From positions 1 to 64,000 of the forward strand of contig JACRIM010000039.1 of assembly GCA_016235815.1 (NCBI GenBank): 64,000 bases of DNA. Direction: 5' to 3'. The position numbers and the translations under genes are program-made. Shown piece by piece: positions 25,620 through 34,853 of this stretch. The stretch is from Planctomycetota bacterium. GTDB taxonomy: Bacteria > Planctomycetota > Phycisphaerae > UBA1845 > UTPLA1. Positions within the stretch are counted from its first letter, which is position 1. The number at the start of each line of letters is the position of its first letter. The notes beneath the pieces are model-generated. The model was not told the DNA's origin, searched no databases, and was given only the letters and a program-made list of their open reading frames with translations.

Positions 25620-26756
25620 CTATCGGCAGAAGTTGATGATCGTCTCGGCAACGCGCTGCTGCTGCGCCTCGGTCAATTCCGGGTAGATCGGAATCGCCAG
25701 CACCTCTCCGGCAGCCTTCTCGCTCGCCGGCTGATCGCCTGCCTTGCCGCCAAGGTGCTTGAAACACTCCTGCATGTGCAGCGGCACAGGATAATAAACT
25801 TCGTTGCCGATGCCCTGGGCGTTCAGATGCTCGCGGAGTTTGTCGCGGTTCGGCACGCGGATGCAGTACTGGTTGTAGATGCTGACGTTCCCCTTGGCGA
25901 TCTTCGGCGTAACGATCTTTGTGCCGGCGAACATCGCGTCATACCGCCGCGCGTTTTCCTGTCGCTTCTTCGACCAGCCGTCGAGGTGCCGCAGCTTGAT
26001 CCGCAGCACCGCCGCTTGAAGCGCATCGAGTCGGAAGTTGCCGCCGATCCACTTGTGGTAATACTTGGGCTTGGACCCGTGCTCGCGAAGAATGCGAAGC
26101 CGCTCGCCGAGTTCCGCGTCGTTCGTAACGATCATGCCGGCATCGCCAAACGCGCCGAGGTTCTTGCTGGGGAAAAACGAAAGCGTCCCTAGTCGCCCGA
26201 TGCTGCACGCCTTCTTGCCGTTGTGGCTTGCGCCGATGGACTGCGCCGAATCCTCCATCACCGGGATTCCGCGTGCGTTGGCCATGGCCATGATCGCGTC
26301 CATCTCGGCAAGCTGGCCGAAAAGGTGGACGGGAATAATGAGCTTCGTCTTCGGCGTGATCGCCTTCTCAACAATCGCGGCCGTGACGTTGAACGTGTCG
26401 GGATCGACATCGACAAACACGGGTTTGGCCCCAAGCCGCGCTACGCAACCGGCCGTCGCAAAGAACGTGAAGGTCGGCACGATGACTTCATCGCCCGGCC
26501 CGATGCCGAGGCCCATCATGCCGCACAGCAGTGCATCCGTTCCCGAGGTCATGCCGATGCCGACCTTGCAGTCGCAATACCTGGCAATCTCTTCCTCGCA
26601 CGCCGTGACCTCCGGGCCGCCGATGAACCGCTGCGATTCGCACACCCGCTCCATGGCGGGCATGACTTCATCGCGAATGGCGTTGAACTGCGCGACGAGG
26701 TCGAGCAGCGGAATGGCGGTTTGTGTCGGAGATGGTTTGGTCATGGTGGCGGTCAT
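25620..26756 (-). CDS. DegT/DnrJ/EryC1/StrS-family sugar aminotransferase
   Basis: This is a PLP-dependent enzyme of 378 residues. The Schiff-base lysine is Lys198 in SFFPSKNLGAFGDAG. MTSGTDALLCGM binds the phosphate, EDSAQSIGA holds the ring-nitrogen aspartate, and GGNFRLDALQAAVL is the usual substrate loop. Close motif matches are WbpE/WlbC enzymes, which aminate 3-keto-UDP-GlcNAcA, a product of WbpA-type dehydrogenases like the one at 16407. The next gene, 14 bases on, is a WecA-like transferase, so these two are likely an envelope-polysaccharide operon. Confidence 0.9.
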   Translation of the reverse strand: MTATMTKPSPTQTAIPLLDLVAQFNAIRDEVMPAMERVCESQRFIGGPEVTACEEEIARYCDCKVGIGMTSGTDALLCGMMGLGIGPGDEVIVPTFTFFATAGCVARLGAKPVFVDVDPDTFNVTAAIVEKAITPKTKLIIPVHLFGQLAEMDAIMAMANARGIPVMEDSAQSIGASHNGKKACSIGRLGTLSFFPSKNLGAFGDAGMIVTNDAELGERLRILREHGSKPKYYHKWIGGNFRLDALQAAVLRIKLRHLDGWSKKRQENARRYDAMFAGTKIVTPKIAKGNVSIYNQYCIRVPNRDKLREHLNAQGIGNEVYYPVPLHMQECFKHLGGKAGDQPASEKAAGEVLAIPIYPELTEAQQQRVAETIINFCR

Positions 26757-26872
26757 TGGGCGTCCTCAAATAGTCGGATTCGAGACGTTTTGAATGATAA
26801 GGCAAACAGGTAGAACGGCCAAATAATGCAGCATTCGCATAGATCACTTGCCGAGGCCGGAATGTATCTCGC

Positions 26873-27061
26873 TCATTTCGAGTCACGGTCTGACTTGCGA
26901 GCATGTTGCTTGCCGATCTCCCCGCGCAGCACTACACGTCGACCGCTCTTTCTTGTGGCGATCCTGAGTCGCTCCGCCATCCGGTGCACGTCTCCGCCAC
27001 ACTCTTCAGAGAGCTTCTCGCCATTTTTGCGAACTTCGTTAACGACCGGATCCGAATACAT
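26873..27061 (-). CDS. Putative antitoxin of the PIN toxin pair
   Basis: This 62-residue protein from ATG 27061 begins MYSDPVVNEVRKNGEKLSEE and continues with a DVHRMAERLR helix. The pattern D-P-[VI]-V-x-E-[VI]-R is familiar from small proteins encoded next to PIN-domain genes. The C-terminal half is strongly basic. It lies 14 bases downstream of the PIN gene, so the antitoxin comes second, the reverse of the common order. Assignment rests on context and the N-terminal pattern. Confidence 0.55.
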   Translation of the reverse strand: MYSDPVVNEVRKNGEKLSEECGGDVHRMAERLRIATRKSGRRVVLRGEIGKQHARKSDRDSK

Positions 27062-27075
27062 TGAGTTCACTCCAG

Positions 27076-27552
27076 TTACTCGCGTGGCTCGATCATCAAT
27101 TCTTCGGGAGAGCAAATTACCGGCGACGAAAGATGTAACCGCCGATTTAGCGTCTCAATGTGAGTCCGCTTGCTCGCGTTGGCCAAATGAGCATAGTTCC
27201 ACGTCACGAGGTAATCAATGTCATGCACGGCCGCCAATGCCAGGTGAAAAGCGTCTCTTAGATTCTTTCGCGGCATGGCCATTTGGTCCACATAGTAATT
27301 CGCCGCATGTTCCACCGTTTCGTCAATATCGAGCAAAGGAAACGCATTGACGAGATTACATCGCTCGGCGGCCCGCGCAGGATCCCCTCCGCCTAACTCT
27401 TCGAGAACTATTTGCGATATGTACACATCGAATCGAGGAAGTTCATCCGCCCACCATTGACGAGTAATCAAATGGCGAGCCTGAACAATGGGGTCACCTT
27501 GTTGCGGAAGCCAATAGGATGGCACGGATGAGTCAAGGTAGACTGTGGGCAT
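27076..27552 (-). CDS. PIN-domain ribonuclease toxin (VapC-like)
   Basis: This 158-residue protein starts PTVYLDSSVPSYWL, with the first PIN acidic residue in LDSS. It has a conserved Glu in VLEELGGGD and the third acidic residue in RKNLRDAFHLALA. VTWNYAHLAN near the end replaces the common LVTWDxxH. PIN proteins cut RNA with Mg2+ or Mn2+. The ATG at 27552 is preferred over one seven codons upstream. Composition is more AT-rich than the flanking aldehyde dehydrogenase, consistent with a mobile toxin pair. Confidence 0.8.
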   Translation of the reverse strand: MPTVYLDSSVPSYWLPQQGDPIVQARHLITRQWWADELPRFDVYISQIVLEELGGGDPARAAERCNLVNAFPLLDIDETVEHAANYYVDQMAMPRKNLRDAFHLALAAVHDIDYLVTWNYAHLANASKRTHIETLNRRLHLSSPVICSPEELMIEPRE

Positions 27553-27582
27553 CGTCAAGGCTCTCAAAGTCAAGCCGGCAAA

Positions 27583-29064
27583 CTACACCTTCATCGTCAC
27601 CGTCTTCACTTCCGTGTAATGCTGCAACGCATACTCGCCCAGTTCCCGGCCGACCCCCGACATCTTGAAGCCGCCGAACGGAGCCGCCGCGTCGAAGACG
27701 TCGTAGCAATTCACCCACACCGTCCCGGCCCGAACCGACTGCGAGATCCGCATGGCCTTCTCAATGTCCTTGGTCCACACCGCCGCGGCCAGGCCGTACA
27801 TCGAGCGGTTCGCCCGCTGCACGACTTCATCCGTGTCCTTGAACGGCAGCACCGCCAGTACCGGGCCGAAAATCTCTTCCTGCGCGATCGTCATGTCGTC
27901 GCGCACGCCGTCGAACACCGTCGGCTCGATGAAGTAGCCGCGATCGCCGACGCGGCCGCCGCCGGTGACGCACTTGGCGCCTTCCTTGTTGCCCTTGTCG
28001 ATGTAGCCCATGACGCGGTCGAACTGCTCTCGCGAGACCTGCGGGCCTTGGTGTGTCTTCATGTCAAATGGATCGCCCACGCGCCGACTCTTGGCGATGC
28101 CAATGAGCTTCTCCACGAACTGACCATGAATCTTCTCTTCCACGAACAGCCGCGACCCGGCGCAGCAGCACTGCCCCTGATTGAAGAAGAGCGCGAAGTA
28201 CGCCCCTTGAATCGCCGCATCCATGTCGGCATCGGCAAAGACGATGTTCGGGCTCTTGCCGCCCAACTCCAACGACACGCGCTTGAGATTGCTCTTGGCC
28301 GCTGCTTCCATAATGAGATGGCCGACTTCGGTCGAACCGGTGAACGCCACCTTATCGATATCCATGTGTCGCGCGATCGCACCACCCGGCCCCGGTCCCA
28401 TGCCCGGGATGACGTTGACGACGCCCTGCGGATAGCCCGCCTCCAACGCAAGCTGCGCAACATAGAGCGCCGTCAGCGGCGTCTGCTCGGCCGGCTTCAG
28501 GATTACCGTGTTGCCCATCGCCAACGCCGGCCCCCACTTCCACGCCTGCATCAGCATCGGGAAGTTCCACGGGATGATCTGCCCCACCACGCCCACTGGC
28601 TCATGCCGCGTGTAACAGAAGTACGGTCCGTTCACCGGGATCGTCTTGCCGTGGTTCTTATCCGCCCAGCCCGCGTAATAGCGATAGCACGCCACGGTCA
28701 GCGGCAAGTCGGCGTTCAGCGAATCGCGCAGCGGCTTGCCATTGTCCAGCGTCTCCAGCCGGGCAAGTTCTTCCTTGTTCTTCTCGATGAGGTCGGCCAG
28801 CTTGTACATCAGCCGTCCGCGCTCGGCCCCCGACATCTTCGGCCACGGCCCGGACTCGAACGCCTTCCGCGCCGCCTTCACGGCCTTATCGACGTCGGCC
28901 GCATCGCCCTCAGCCACCTGAGCGATCACGTCGCCGGTCGCCGGGTTGATCGTCTCAAACGTCTTCCCGCTGGCTGCATCGACCCACTGGCCGTCGATGA
29001 GGCACTTGGTGTACTTGATCTGAACATCGGGCTTCGTCGGAGCCGGTGCGGTGGCAGTGGCCAT
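27583..29064 (-). CDS. NAD(P)-dependent aldehyde dehydrogenase
   Basis: This 493-residue class 1/2-type ALDH starts at ATG 29064, with AGGAGGG 8 bases upstream. Key segments are [34 protein letters not shown] for NAD, the general-base Glu in [10 protein letters not shown], and the nucleophile in [13 protein letters not shown]. The C-terminal end reads [19 protein letters not shown]. It should oxidise small aldehydes to acids in the cytoplasm; the substrate is not evident. A 14-residue Ala/Pro-rich N terminus comes before the fold. No partner alcohol dehydrogenase is adjacent. Confidence 0.95.
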   Translation of the reverse strand: MATATAPAPTKPDVQIKYTKCLIDGQWVDAASGKTFETINPATGDVIAQVAEGDAADVDKAVKAARKAFESGPWPKMSGAERGRLMYKLADLIEKNKEELARLETLDNGKPLRDSLNADLPLTVACYRYYAGWADKNHGKTIPVNGPYFCYTRHEPVGVVGQIIPWNFPMLMQAWKWGPALAMGNTVILKPAEQTPLTALYVAQLALEAGYPQGVVNVIPGMGPGPGGAIARHMDIDKVAFTGSTEVGHLIMEAAAKSNLKRVSLELGGKSPNIVFADADMDAAIQGAYFALFFNQGQCCCAGSRLFVEEKIHGQFVEKLIGIAKSRRVGDPFDMKTHQGPQVSREQFDRVMGYIDKGNKEGAKCVTGGGRVGDRGYFIEPTVFDGVRDDMTIAQEEIFGPVLAVLPFKDTDEVVQRANRSMYGLAAAVWTKDIEKAMRISQSVRAGTVWVNCYDVFDAAAPFGGFKMSGVGRELGEYALQHYTEVKTVTMKV

Positions 29065-29256
29065 GATGGACCCTCCTGAATGGGTGTCGAGTTTTGCGTT
29101 CAAAATGCCGGGGAAGTCACCCGACGATCGCAGGAATGAGCCTGCAAAATCAGTGGCAACAGGATAGCGCCGTGCGTGAAAAGTGTCAAAACTGGCCACG
29201 AGCAATCGTCATTTGACCCTTCCAACCGGCAGTGAAGCATTGATTACAATTGTCTC

Positions 29257-30291
29257 ATGGGCCAATCCAACCAGCTGACGAGTAACACGCAATCGCATTC
29301 CACCCTCAGCCAATCTGCGCACTTAATTGAGGCTCAGATGAGTCAGCCCTCTGGACTCGCTGAGTTGATATTGGCCTTCTTGATCCTCCTGCCTCTTGGA
29401 ATTGCATTCGGAATAGTCGCATTCATGACAATACTCCCAAGTCCGTGGGATATTATTTCTTTTGGATCTGCAATGCTGATCGCGGCCTTCGCCGTGGCCT
29501 ATTGGAGGAAGCACAGCACGATACGGACTGCCCAATCCCTGGTCGCGGCTGGGGCATTGGGTGATCTGAAACTTACGCTTGAGGCCGTTGGCGAACAGGT
29601 TGCTTTGGCGTACGCAGCACCATTTGCGTCGGCTGTTGCCAAGTCATTGATCGAAAACAAGCGATTGGGAACCACAGGGCGAATTCGCTGCACCAATACA
29701 CATGTTCGCGTTGAACCGCTTGCCGTCAACTTCGAACCGCTCCTGCTTGATGAGTCCGATTCAAGCTTCTGTACTCTTCGCTCCTCAATAGGAATTCACA
29801 CGATAACGGATCGTAAGCACACGAAAGAGCAGGCTGCGTGGATAAGGAAAGCGAAGAAGTCCATTCAAATGCGCGGTGGGATGTGGATCGTTATCGTATT
29901 CGGATTCAATTTCCTTATCGCAGCCGCTGAAGCATATTACAAACGGAGAGTAACTTGGCAGGTTGTCATGTGGGGATCCTATTTAGCGATGATGTTCACC
30001 TCGCCCGTTCGCGGTTGGTTCTCGACCAAAGAGTGGCACCTCGTGCCCGGTGGTCTGCTGCTGCGAACCGCACGGATGATCGACACCAAAAGCACGCTGC
30101 ACGTCTTCGACCGACGAAGCGCCGCGCTCATCCTCCTCGAACTTCGCCGACGCGTATGGGTCGCCGGCGTCGCTGACGGACAACGAGACTCCTTCATGAC
30201 TCTGACCGAATCCGAAGCCGACATGCTCCTGCGTGCCTGGCTAAGCCCCCTTCCACCACCCGACATCTCGAAGCTCGTCGATTTTCAGTAG
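29257..30291 (+). CDS. Four-helix membrane protein, unknown function
   Basis: This 344-residue protein has two hydrophobic pairs. The first is at about 35-85 (LILAFLILLPLGIAFGIVAFMTIL and FGSAMLIAAFAVAYW), the second at about 210-255 (MWIVIVFGFNFLIAAAEA and VVMWGSYLAMMF). The loop between the pairs has about 120 soluble residues, and a soluble tail follows the second (GWFSTKEWHLVPGGLLLRTARM...). The tail resembles a PH-like or YcxB-like fold, but I cannot confirm that. The first 800 bases are AT-richer than the last 250. Confidence 0.6.
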   Translation: MGQSNQLTSNTQSHSTLSQSAHLIEAQMSQPSGLAELILAFLILLPLGIAFGIVAFMTILPSPWDIISFGSAMLIAAFAVAYWRKHSTIRTAQSLVAAGALGDLKLTLEAVGEQVALAYAAPFASAVAKSLIENKRLGTTGRIRCTNTHVRVEPLAVNFEPLLLDESDSSFCTLRSSIGIHTITDRKHTKEQAAWIRKAKKSIQMRGGMWIVIVFGFNFLIAAAEAYYKRRVTWQVVMWGSYLAMMFTSPVRGWFSTKEWHLVPGGLLLRTARMIDTKSTLHVFDRRSAALILLELRRRVWVAGVADGQRDSFMTLTESEADMLLRAWLSPLPPPDISKLVDFQ

Positions 30292-30303
30292 GAAAACGGC
30301 CGC

Positions 30304-30738
30304 CTACGGACACTCCGCCGCGCTCAACAGCCCCGTCACAAACTCGCTGATATCCGCCACCGTAATCTGCGAATCCGCATCCATATCCGCACAGTAGCAC
30401 TCCCCCGCCGGAGCGATCACGCACTGCACAAACTGCGCAATGTCCCGGCCGTCCGATTTGCCGTCGAAATTGGCATCCGTCGCGCATCCGCACGCCGCCG
30501 CGCCCGCCCAGAAACCACCATTCAGCGTGAAGTCGCCGCCGGCAAGCGTATCCGTCGCCGGCTGCCCAAGGGTCGCGCCCAACGAGAAATCCCCGCCCGC
30601 GCTGAACGTCGCCCCGCCGCCGGCCGTCGCAAACCAGTTCAGCGAAAAGTCATCAGCCAGCACAACGCCGACCGAGAGCACGCCGATCAGGCCGAGCGCC
30701 CACGTTCGTCGCATTATCTGAAATATCGCGTCACCCAT
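30304..30738 (-). CDS. Exported protein with dockerin-like C terminus
   Basis: With ATG 30738 (GGAG 5 bases upstream) the product has 144 residues. A signal peptide (RRTWALGLIGVLSVGVVLA) is followed by a Gly/Ala-rich segment with the repeated phrase GG-D-F-[ST]-L (FSAGGDFSLGATLG, LAGGDFTLNGGFW). The end has two EF-hand-like loops (DANFDGKSDGRDIAQFV, DMDADSQITVADISEFV), the pattern of type I dockerins. In planctomycetes such tails occur on many secreted proteins without any cellulosome. No catalytic domain is present. Confidence 0.7.
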   Translation of the reverse strand: MGDAIFQIMRRTWALGLIGVLSVGVVLADDFSLNWFATAGGGATFSAGGDFSLGATLGQPATDTLAGGDFTLNGGFWAGAAACGCATDANFDGKSDGRDIAQFVQCVIAPAGECYCADMDADSQITVADISEFVTGLLSAAECP

Positions 30739-30786
30739 CTCGCACTCCAATCCATCATTCGTCAGCCGCCTGGCGCTCCGTACGAG

Positions 30787-30942
30787 CCACGGCCATTCGG
30801 CTTATTGCCCCGGAGGGGCACCGAATCGTAGCCACCGGCGCAAGCCCGTGGATACCTGTCCCTTCACCTCTAAGCCCCGACAGGGGCGACGGAGCGTTTC
30901 GATTGCTCCAATCTCGATTCGCACACCGGTTGGAAACCGGTG
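30787..30942. repeat. Cluster of intergenic palindromic repeat elements
   Basis: Three structures sit in the 208-base gap. An element at 30787-30851 has nested arms: CCACGG with CCGTGG outside, ATTCGG with CCGAAT inside, and GCCCC-GGA-GGGGC at the centre. A second hairpin is GCCCC-GACA-GGGGC at 30874-30887. A third is a perfect 8-bp stem, CACCGGTT with AACCGGTG, at 30924-30942. They resemble the scattered palindromic repeats seen in many planctomycete genomes; that is from memory and not searched. Confidence 0.65.
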
Positions 30943-30958
30943 CCACATCACGCTTCGA

Positions 30959-33900
30959 CTAATCCGCCAGCGTCACCACGATGCGGCCGATCGAAATATC
31001 ATTCGTCGGCGAAGCACCGGCGTAGTTCAAATCGAACGCCACGAAAACCGACCCCGTCACCACCACCGGCATTGCCGGGCCGAGTGTGTACGTCGCATAC
31101 GACCGGCTGGTCTGATCGGTCAGGTCGCTCACGATCGTCGTAAATGTCCCATCATCATTCAGTGAGCGAATGTGCGTCGCCGTGATGAAGCTGGCGCTCG
31201 ACGCCACCTTGTACGAAATCTTGATGCTCTTGAGTTTCTTATCCGTTCCCAGGAGCTTACTGATGATATCGACGGGGAGCAGTGCATAGGCCGTGCCCGC
31301 CGCCAGCGGCCGCGCGGTAATCACGCCGTTCACGCCCGCGATGAGGTCGATGGTCGCCCCGCCGGCCTTTACCAGTTTGAGCGACGAAACCTCAATCGTC
31401 GTATCAATCGGCGTCTTGAAACACGTTGCCTTCACGCAGCCGTTCACCTCGACCGCCACCATCGGGTCGGGATCGACCGGCATCGGCGGCGGCGAGCCGA
31501 TGCCCACCTTGCCGTCGGCCTGAATGATGATGTGCGGCGCGCCCTCCGTCTTCAGCGACAGACTCTGATTCAAGTCCGCCCCGTCGGTATTGCTATCGAC
31601 CATCGTCGTCAGCACGCTGCCGGTGAACAGGCCGTTGCCCACGACATGCAGCTTCTCAGTCGGCGTCGTGGTCATGATGCCGAGGTTGCCGTTCGCGTCG
31701 ATTCGTGCGCGTTCCAATGATGCAACGCGGAAGGTCATCGCATCCGTCCCAAGATAGCCCAGTTGCCCGACGGCAGCCGGCACGTTGTTATAGAAATTGA
31801 CCGCGCCAAGAAACGCCGGAGTCGGTGGTGTCGGAGTCAGATTGAACAATTCCAGCACGGCGCCGTTGGGATGATTGGTCGTGAACATGCGCTGCACGGC
31901 CTGGGTATCAGCGACTTCAACGGTCACGACCGGGTTGGCGACGCCAACGCCAAAGTTGCCGCTGTTGCTGCCGGGCGACACAACCACGTTGCCGCCTTCA
32001 TTGTTCAGGAACAAGGTCGACACCACGCCGTTGTTGCGGGCCATGATCTCGTTGTTATCAATGCCGATATTCGTACTCGCGGACTCGCCGAGTTGCAGGA
32101 ATCCACCGCCCGCCGGACTCACATCCGTTCCGCCCGACACGTGCAATCGAACCGCTGGTGCCAGGTTCCCGATGCCCACGTTTCCGTTGTCATCAAAATA
32201 AACAAGCGACGGATTCGCGCCGATATCGGGACTAAGCCCAAACGTAAACCGCATCCCCGCGCCGCCGGGTGTCGTCTCGCGAATGATGCCCCAGTTGTTT
32301 ACCAAGGCCCCGCCGAAGATCTCGCCAAACGTAATGGACGATCCACCGGCGCCTGCCTGAAGACTGTACAGCCCGAGCCGCGCATCGGTCGCTTCGACGA
32401 TCAGGTCCTCATCAACAATCGCCCCCGCCGGCAAGCCGATCGGATTACCCCAGACATGCAGTCTGGCCAGCGCATCCGTATTGCCGATGCCCACGTTGTT
32501 TGTCGTCGAATTGGCAAAGATATTCGCAAACGCGAGGTTGTTCGGCGCCGGCCCGTGACCAATGATCAAATTGCCCGGCCCGCCGCCATTGCCGCTGCCG
32601 GTCGAGACAAACTGCCAATTCGTTCCACCCGCGCTGGTATTCTGCACATCCAACCACGTTCCCGCCACGTTGCTGGATTCCAATAACGTGTTGCCGAACC
32701 CCGGCGAAGACACATGAAGGCGGAAGAACGGGGTTGTCGTCCCGATCCCAACATTGCCGCTCGGATCATCGATAAACACTCGGGTAACGCCGCCCGTCTG
32801 TAACTCCAGCGGACTGTGGCTCGAAATGAAGTTCACCAGCAGTTTGCCCGGCGCGGGGATATCGATGTTTCCGCCGACCGCCTGAGCGATACCCCCCGTC
32901 ACCTTATTAAGCGACATCGCGTCGCTGGCCAGCTTCGTGTTATCGATCGAATCATTCGCAATGTCCGCCGACGTAATCGCCCCGTCAGCAATCTTCCCGC
33001 TCGTCACCGCGTCATTCGCGATGTCCGCCGTCATCACAGAGCCATCCGCGATCTCCGCACTGCCAACGGCATTGGGTGCGATATCGGGATTTGGATACGT
33101 CCCCGCGAGGTCGCCTCCCGCAGGCCCCGTCGGATTCGCATTCGGCATTCCCCACGATGCCACGCCTGTGGCATCCGACGTGAGCACCAGCCCGTTCGCG
33201 GCGCCAGTCGGCATGATGAAGCCATCCGTGCGAATGTTGCCCGTCACGTCCAGTTTTTCAGCCGGGAGCATCGTACCGATGCCGACATTGCCGCCGCCAT
33301 TTGCAATCAAGACGTCATTCGCGGAAACGCCGTTCAACTCCATCGGTGGGGTCGCACCAAAGGTAGCCGAATCCACGACAATTTCGCCGTATTGAGTGCC
33401 GAATCCACCGCCGCCCGTCGTGCCAAACAAGATGCGGCCGACGCCGTCATTTCCTGCCCCATCGCGGTCCATGTCGAGCGTCAGGCTCAGATCATCGTCA
33501 CTTCCTAAATGTAACAAACTGATCGGCGTGTCGGTCCCCGTGCCAATTCCGACGAACCCTGATGGATCATCAATGAGCACACGCGTGACGCCGCTGGTCT
33601 GCAATTCCAGCGGGCTTTGACTGCTGATGAAATCCGCTATTAACGTTCCCAGCACGCGAGCGTCGCCGTCGACATCCAGGTCGAATGACGGCGTCGTCGT
33701 TCCGATTCCCACATTTCCACCCGTGACCCAGGTATTCGTGCCATCGGTATCCCAGAATATTCCAAGCACAGGGTTGCCGGAGCCGCTCGCCGCGGTCATC
33801 TGAATGGACCCGTCGGGGAACTTGATGCCTCCGGCCACGGAATGAATAGGCCCCTGAACTTGCAACCCTCCGCTGCCGGTAAGACTCAGCGGCCCCGAAT

Positions 33901-34375
33901 CCGTATTGATTGTCCGCCCCGCACCCGGCCCGCCTTTGTTATACGCCTCCTGAAGCGTGCCGACATAATCGCCGCCGGTCAGCGCGTGAATCGCCTGCGC
34001 CGACGGGGTGATGCACTGGCGCGGTGTCAGCGTCGTGAACGCTCCACCTTGGGCCGACAGGCGAACCTGAACCTCCAGCCAGCGCTCATGTCCGTTGAAC
34101 GCCGTCGCTCCGAACTCCAACGGCACCGTAAAAAGCCCCTTGTCCACGGCAATGACACGCGGAGCAAGCGTCGTCCCAAATTGCCCGACCATCGTGCCGC
34201 CCATGGCAGCGTCATACAGGCTAAACACAAAGTCGCAGCTTTCATTCACCGGCCCGGTGCTGAGCTTGAGCTGCCCCTGATACGAGACCACGCGCGGGGT
34301 CGGCGTCTCCGCCCCGGCGGTTTGAATCGATCCCATGGCAACGAGTGCAATGACCAATCGCGTGCAAGGCTTCAT
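30959..34375 (-). CDS. Large exported tail-fibre-like repeat protein
   Basis: This 1138-residue protein starts at ATG 34375 with AAGGAG upstream and has a signal peptide (KPCTRLVIALVAMGSIQTAGA). Residues about 25-140 form an N-terminal module (VSYQGQLKLSTGPVN...FVFSLYDAAMGGT...GLFTVPLEFG...RWLEVQV...LTPRQCITPSAQAIHA) often found before tail-fibre repeats. Then come around ten to twelve units containing N-V-G-I-G-[TN]-x-x-P/A, as in phage long tail fibres. A pentapeptide-like stretch of ADGSVMTADIANDAV-type units lies in the middle. The last 150 residues form a separate beta domain rather than a visible S74 autoprotease. It is probably a surface fibre; the function is unknown. Confidence 0.8.
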   Translation of the reverse strand: MKPCTRLVIALVAMGSIQTAGAETPTPRVVSYQGQLKLSTGPVNESCDFVFSLYDAAMGGTMVGQFGTTLAPRVIAVDKGLFTVPLEFGATAFNGHERWLEVQVRLSAQGGAFTTLTPRQCITPSAQAIHALTGGDYVGTLQEAYNKGGPGAGRTINTDSGPLSLTGSGGLQVQGPIHSVAGGIKFPDGSIQMTAASGSGNPVLGIFWDTDGTNTWVTGGNVGIGTTTPSFDLDVDGDARVLGTLIADFISSQSPLELQTSGVTRVLIDDPSGFVGIGTGTDTPISLLHLGSDDDLSLTLDMDRDGAGNDGVGRILFGTTGGGGFGTQYGEIVVDSATFGATPPMELNGVSANDVLIANGGGNVGIGTMLPAEKLDVTGNIRTDGFIMPTGAANGLVLTSDATGVASWGMPNANPTGPAGGDLAGTYPNPDIAPNAVGSAEIADGSVMTADIANDAVTSGKIADGAITSADIANDSIDNTKLASDAMSLNKVTGGIAQAVGGNIDIPAPGKLLVNFISSHSPLELQTGGVTRVFIDDPSGNVGIGTTTPFFRLHVSSPGFGNTLLESSNVAGTWLDVQNTSAGGTNWQFVSTGSGNGGGPGNLIIGHGPAPNNLAFANIFANSTTNNVGIGNTDALARLHVWGNPIGLPAGAIVDEDLIVEATDARLGLYSLQAGAGGSSITFGEIFGGALVNNWGIIRETTPGGAGMRFTFGLSPDIGANPSLVYFDDNGNVGIGNLAPAVRLHVSGGTDVSPAGGGFLQLGESASTNIGIDNNEIMARNNGVVSTLFLNNEGGNVVVSPGSNSGNFGVGVANPVVTVEVADTQAVQRMFTTNHPNGAVLELFNLTPTPPTPAFLGAVNFYNNVPAAVGQLGYLGTDAMTFRVASLERARIDANGNLGIMTTTPTEKLHVVGNGLFTGSVLTTMVDSNTDGADLNQSLSLKTEGAPHIIIQADGKVGIGSPPPMPVDPDPMVAVEVNGCVKATCFKTPIDTTIEVSSLKLVKAGGATIDLIAGVNGVITARPLAAGTAYALLPVDIISKLLGTDKKLKSIKISYKVASSASFITATHIRSLNDDGTFTTIVSDLTDQTSRSYATYTLGPAMPVVVTGSVFVAFDLNYAGASPTNDISIGRIVVTLAD

Positions 34376-34789
34376 TTCCCGGCTCCTTCGTGCATGATGC
34401 AGACTTCTGGCAGCCGCGCGTACTGCTCCGAAATCCCGGCGCAGATCACGTATGGCGACAGCCAAAGTACAGATCTACTAACTAAAAAACGAACGGTCTT
34501 AGGTGTCTGGCAGCCAATCGAGTGACAGAGGCGACGAACGACACCCCCCGAATTGCCCCAAGACCCCACGTGACCCACCGATAATCATTAGTCTAATCGA
34601 ATTGGGTCTCCTAATTCAAGGCGGGAACGAGGCTTGCGGCTGGTTTCGCTGGGCTGCACAACGGCATCGCGGGGGTGCTCCCGGTCACCGCAACCAATGC
34701 CAATCCCTTAACCGGGAATGAGGAACTCGATCTCGGAACGTTTGAGCAAGGGAGGAAAAAAACTTTCCACCTGAGAAAAGCTGGACGTC
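34376..34789. other. Divergent intergenic region
   Basis: This region holds the upstream sequences of the leftward fibre gene and the rightward blaI-type gene. I see no gene in it. Short AT-rich patches lie near 34470-34500 and 34585-34615, but I could not fix a promoter. Confidence 0.5.
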
Positions 34790-34830
34790 CTACGACGTTT
34801 GTAGTAGAGTGACTACGACGCTTGTAGTAG
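34790..34830 (+). promoter_or_regulatory. Two operators for the BlaI/MecI-type repressor
   Basis: Two nearly identical 18-mers, CTACGACGTTTGTAGTAG (34790-34807) and CTACGACGCTTGTAGTAG (34813-34830), stand 23 bases apart, start to start. Each is an imperfect dyad of the form CTACnACnnnnGTnGTAG, close to the TACA/TGTA boxes bound by BlaI, MecI and CopY. They end 23 bases before the repressor start, so autoregulation is likely. Confidence 0.8.
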
Positions 34831-34853
34831 CAAGAGGTCCGAGGAACCCTGCC

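Noticed and set aside
26826-27350. 174-residue plus-strand frame over the toxin-antitoxin pair
   Set aside because: It has no start signal and no domain, and it lies opposite the well-supported PIN gene.
27619-29079. 486-residue open frame antisense to the aldehyde dehydrogenase
   Set aside because: It mirrors the ALDH gene, which has all catalytic motifs. The antisense protein is Arg/His-rich and low in complexity, as expected from GC-rich codon shadows.
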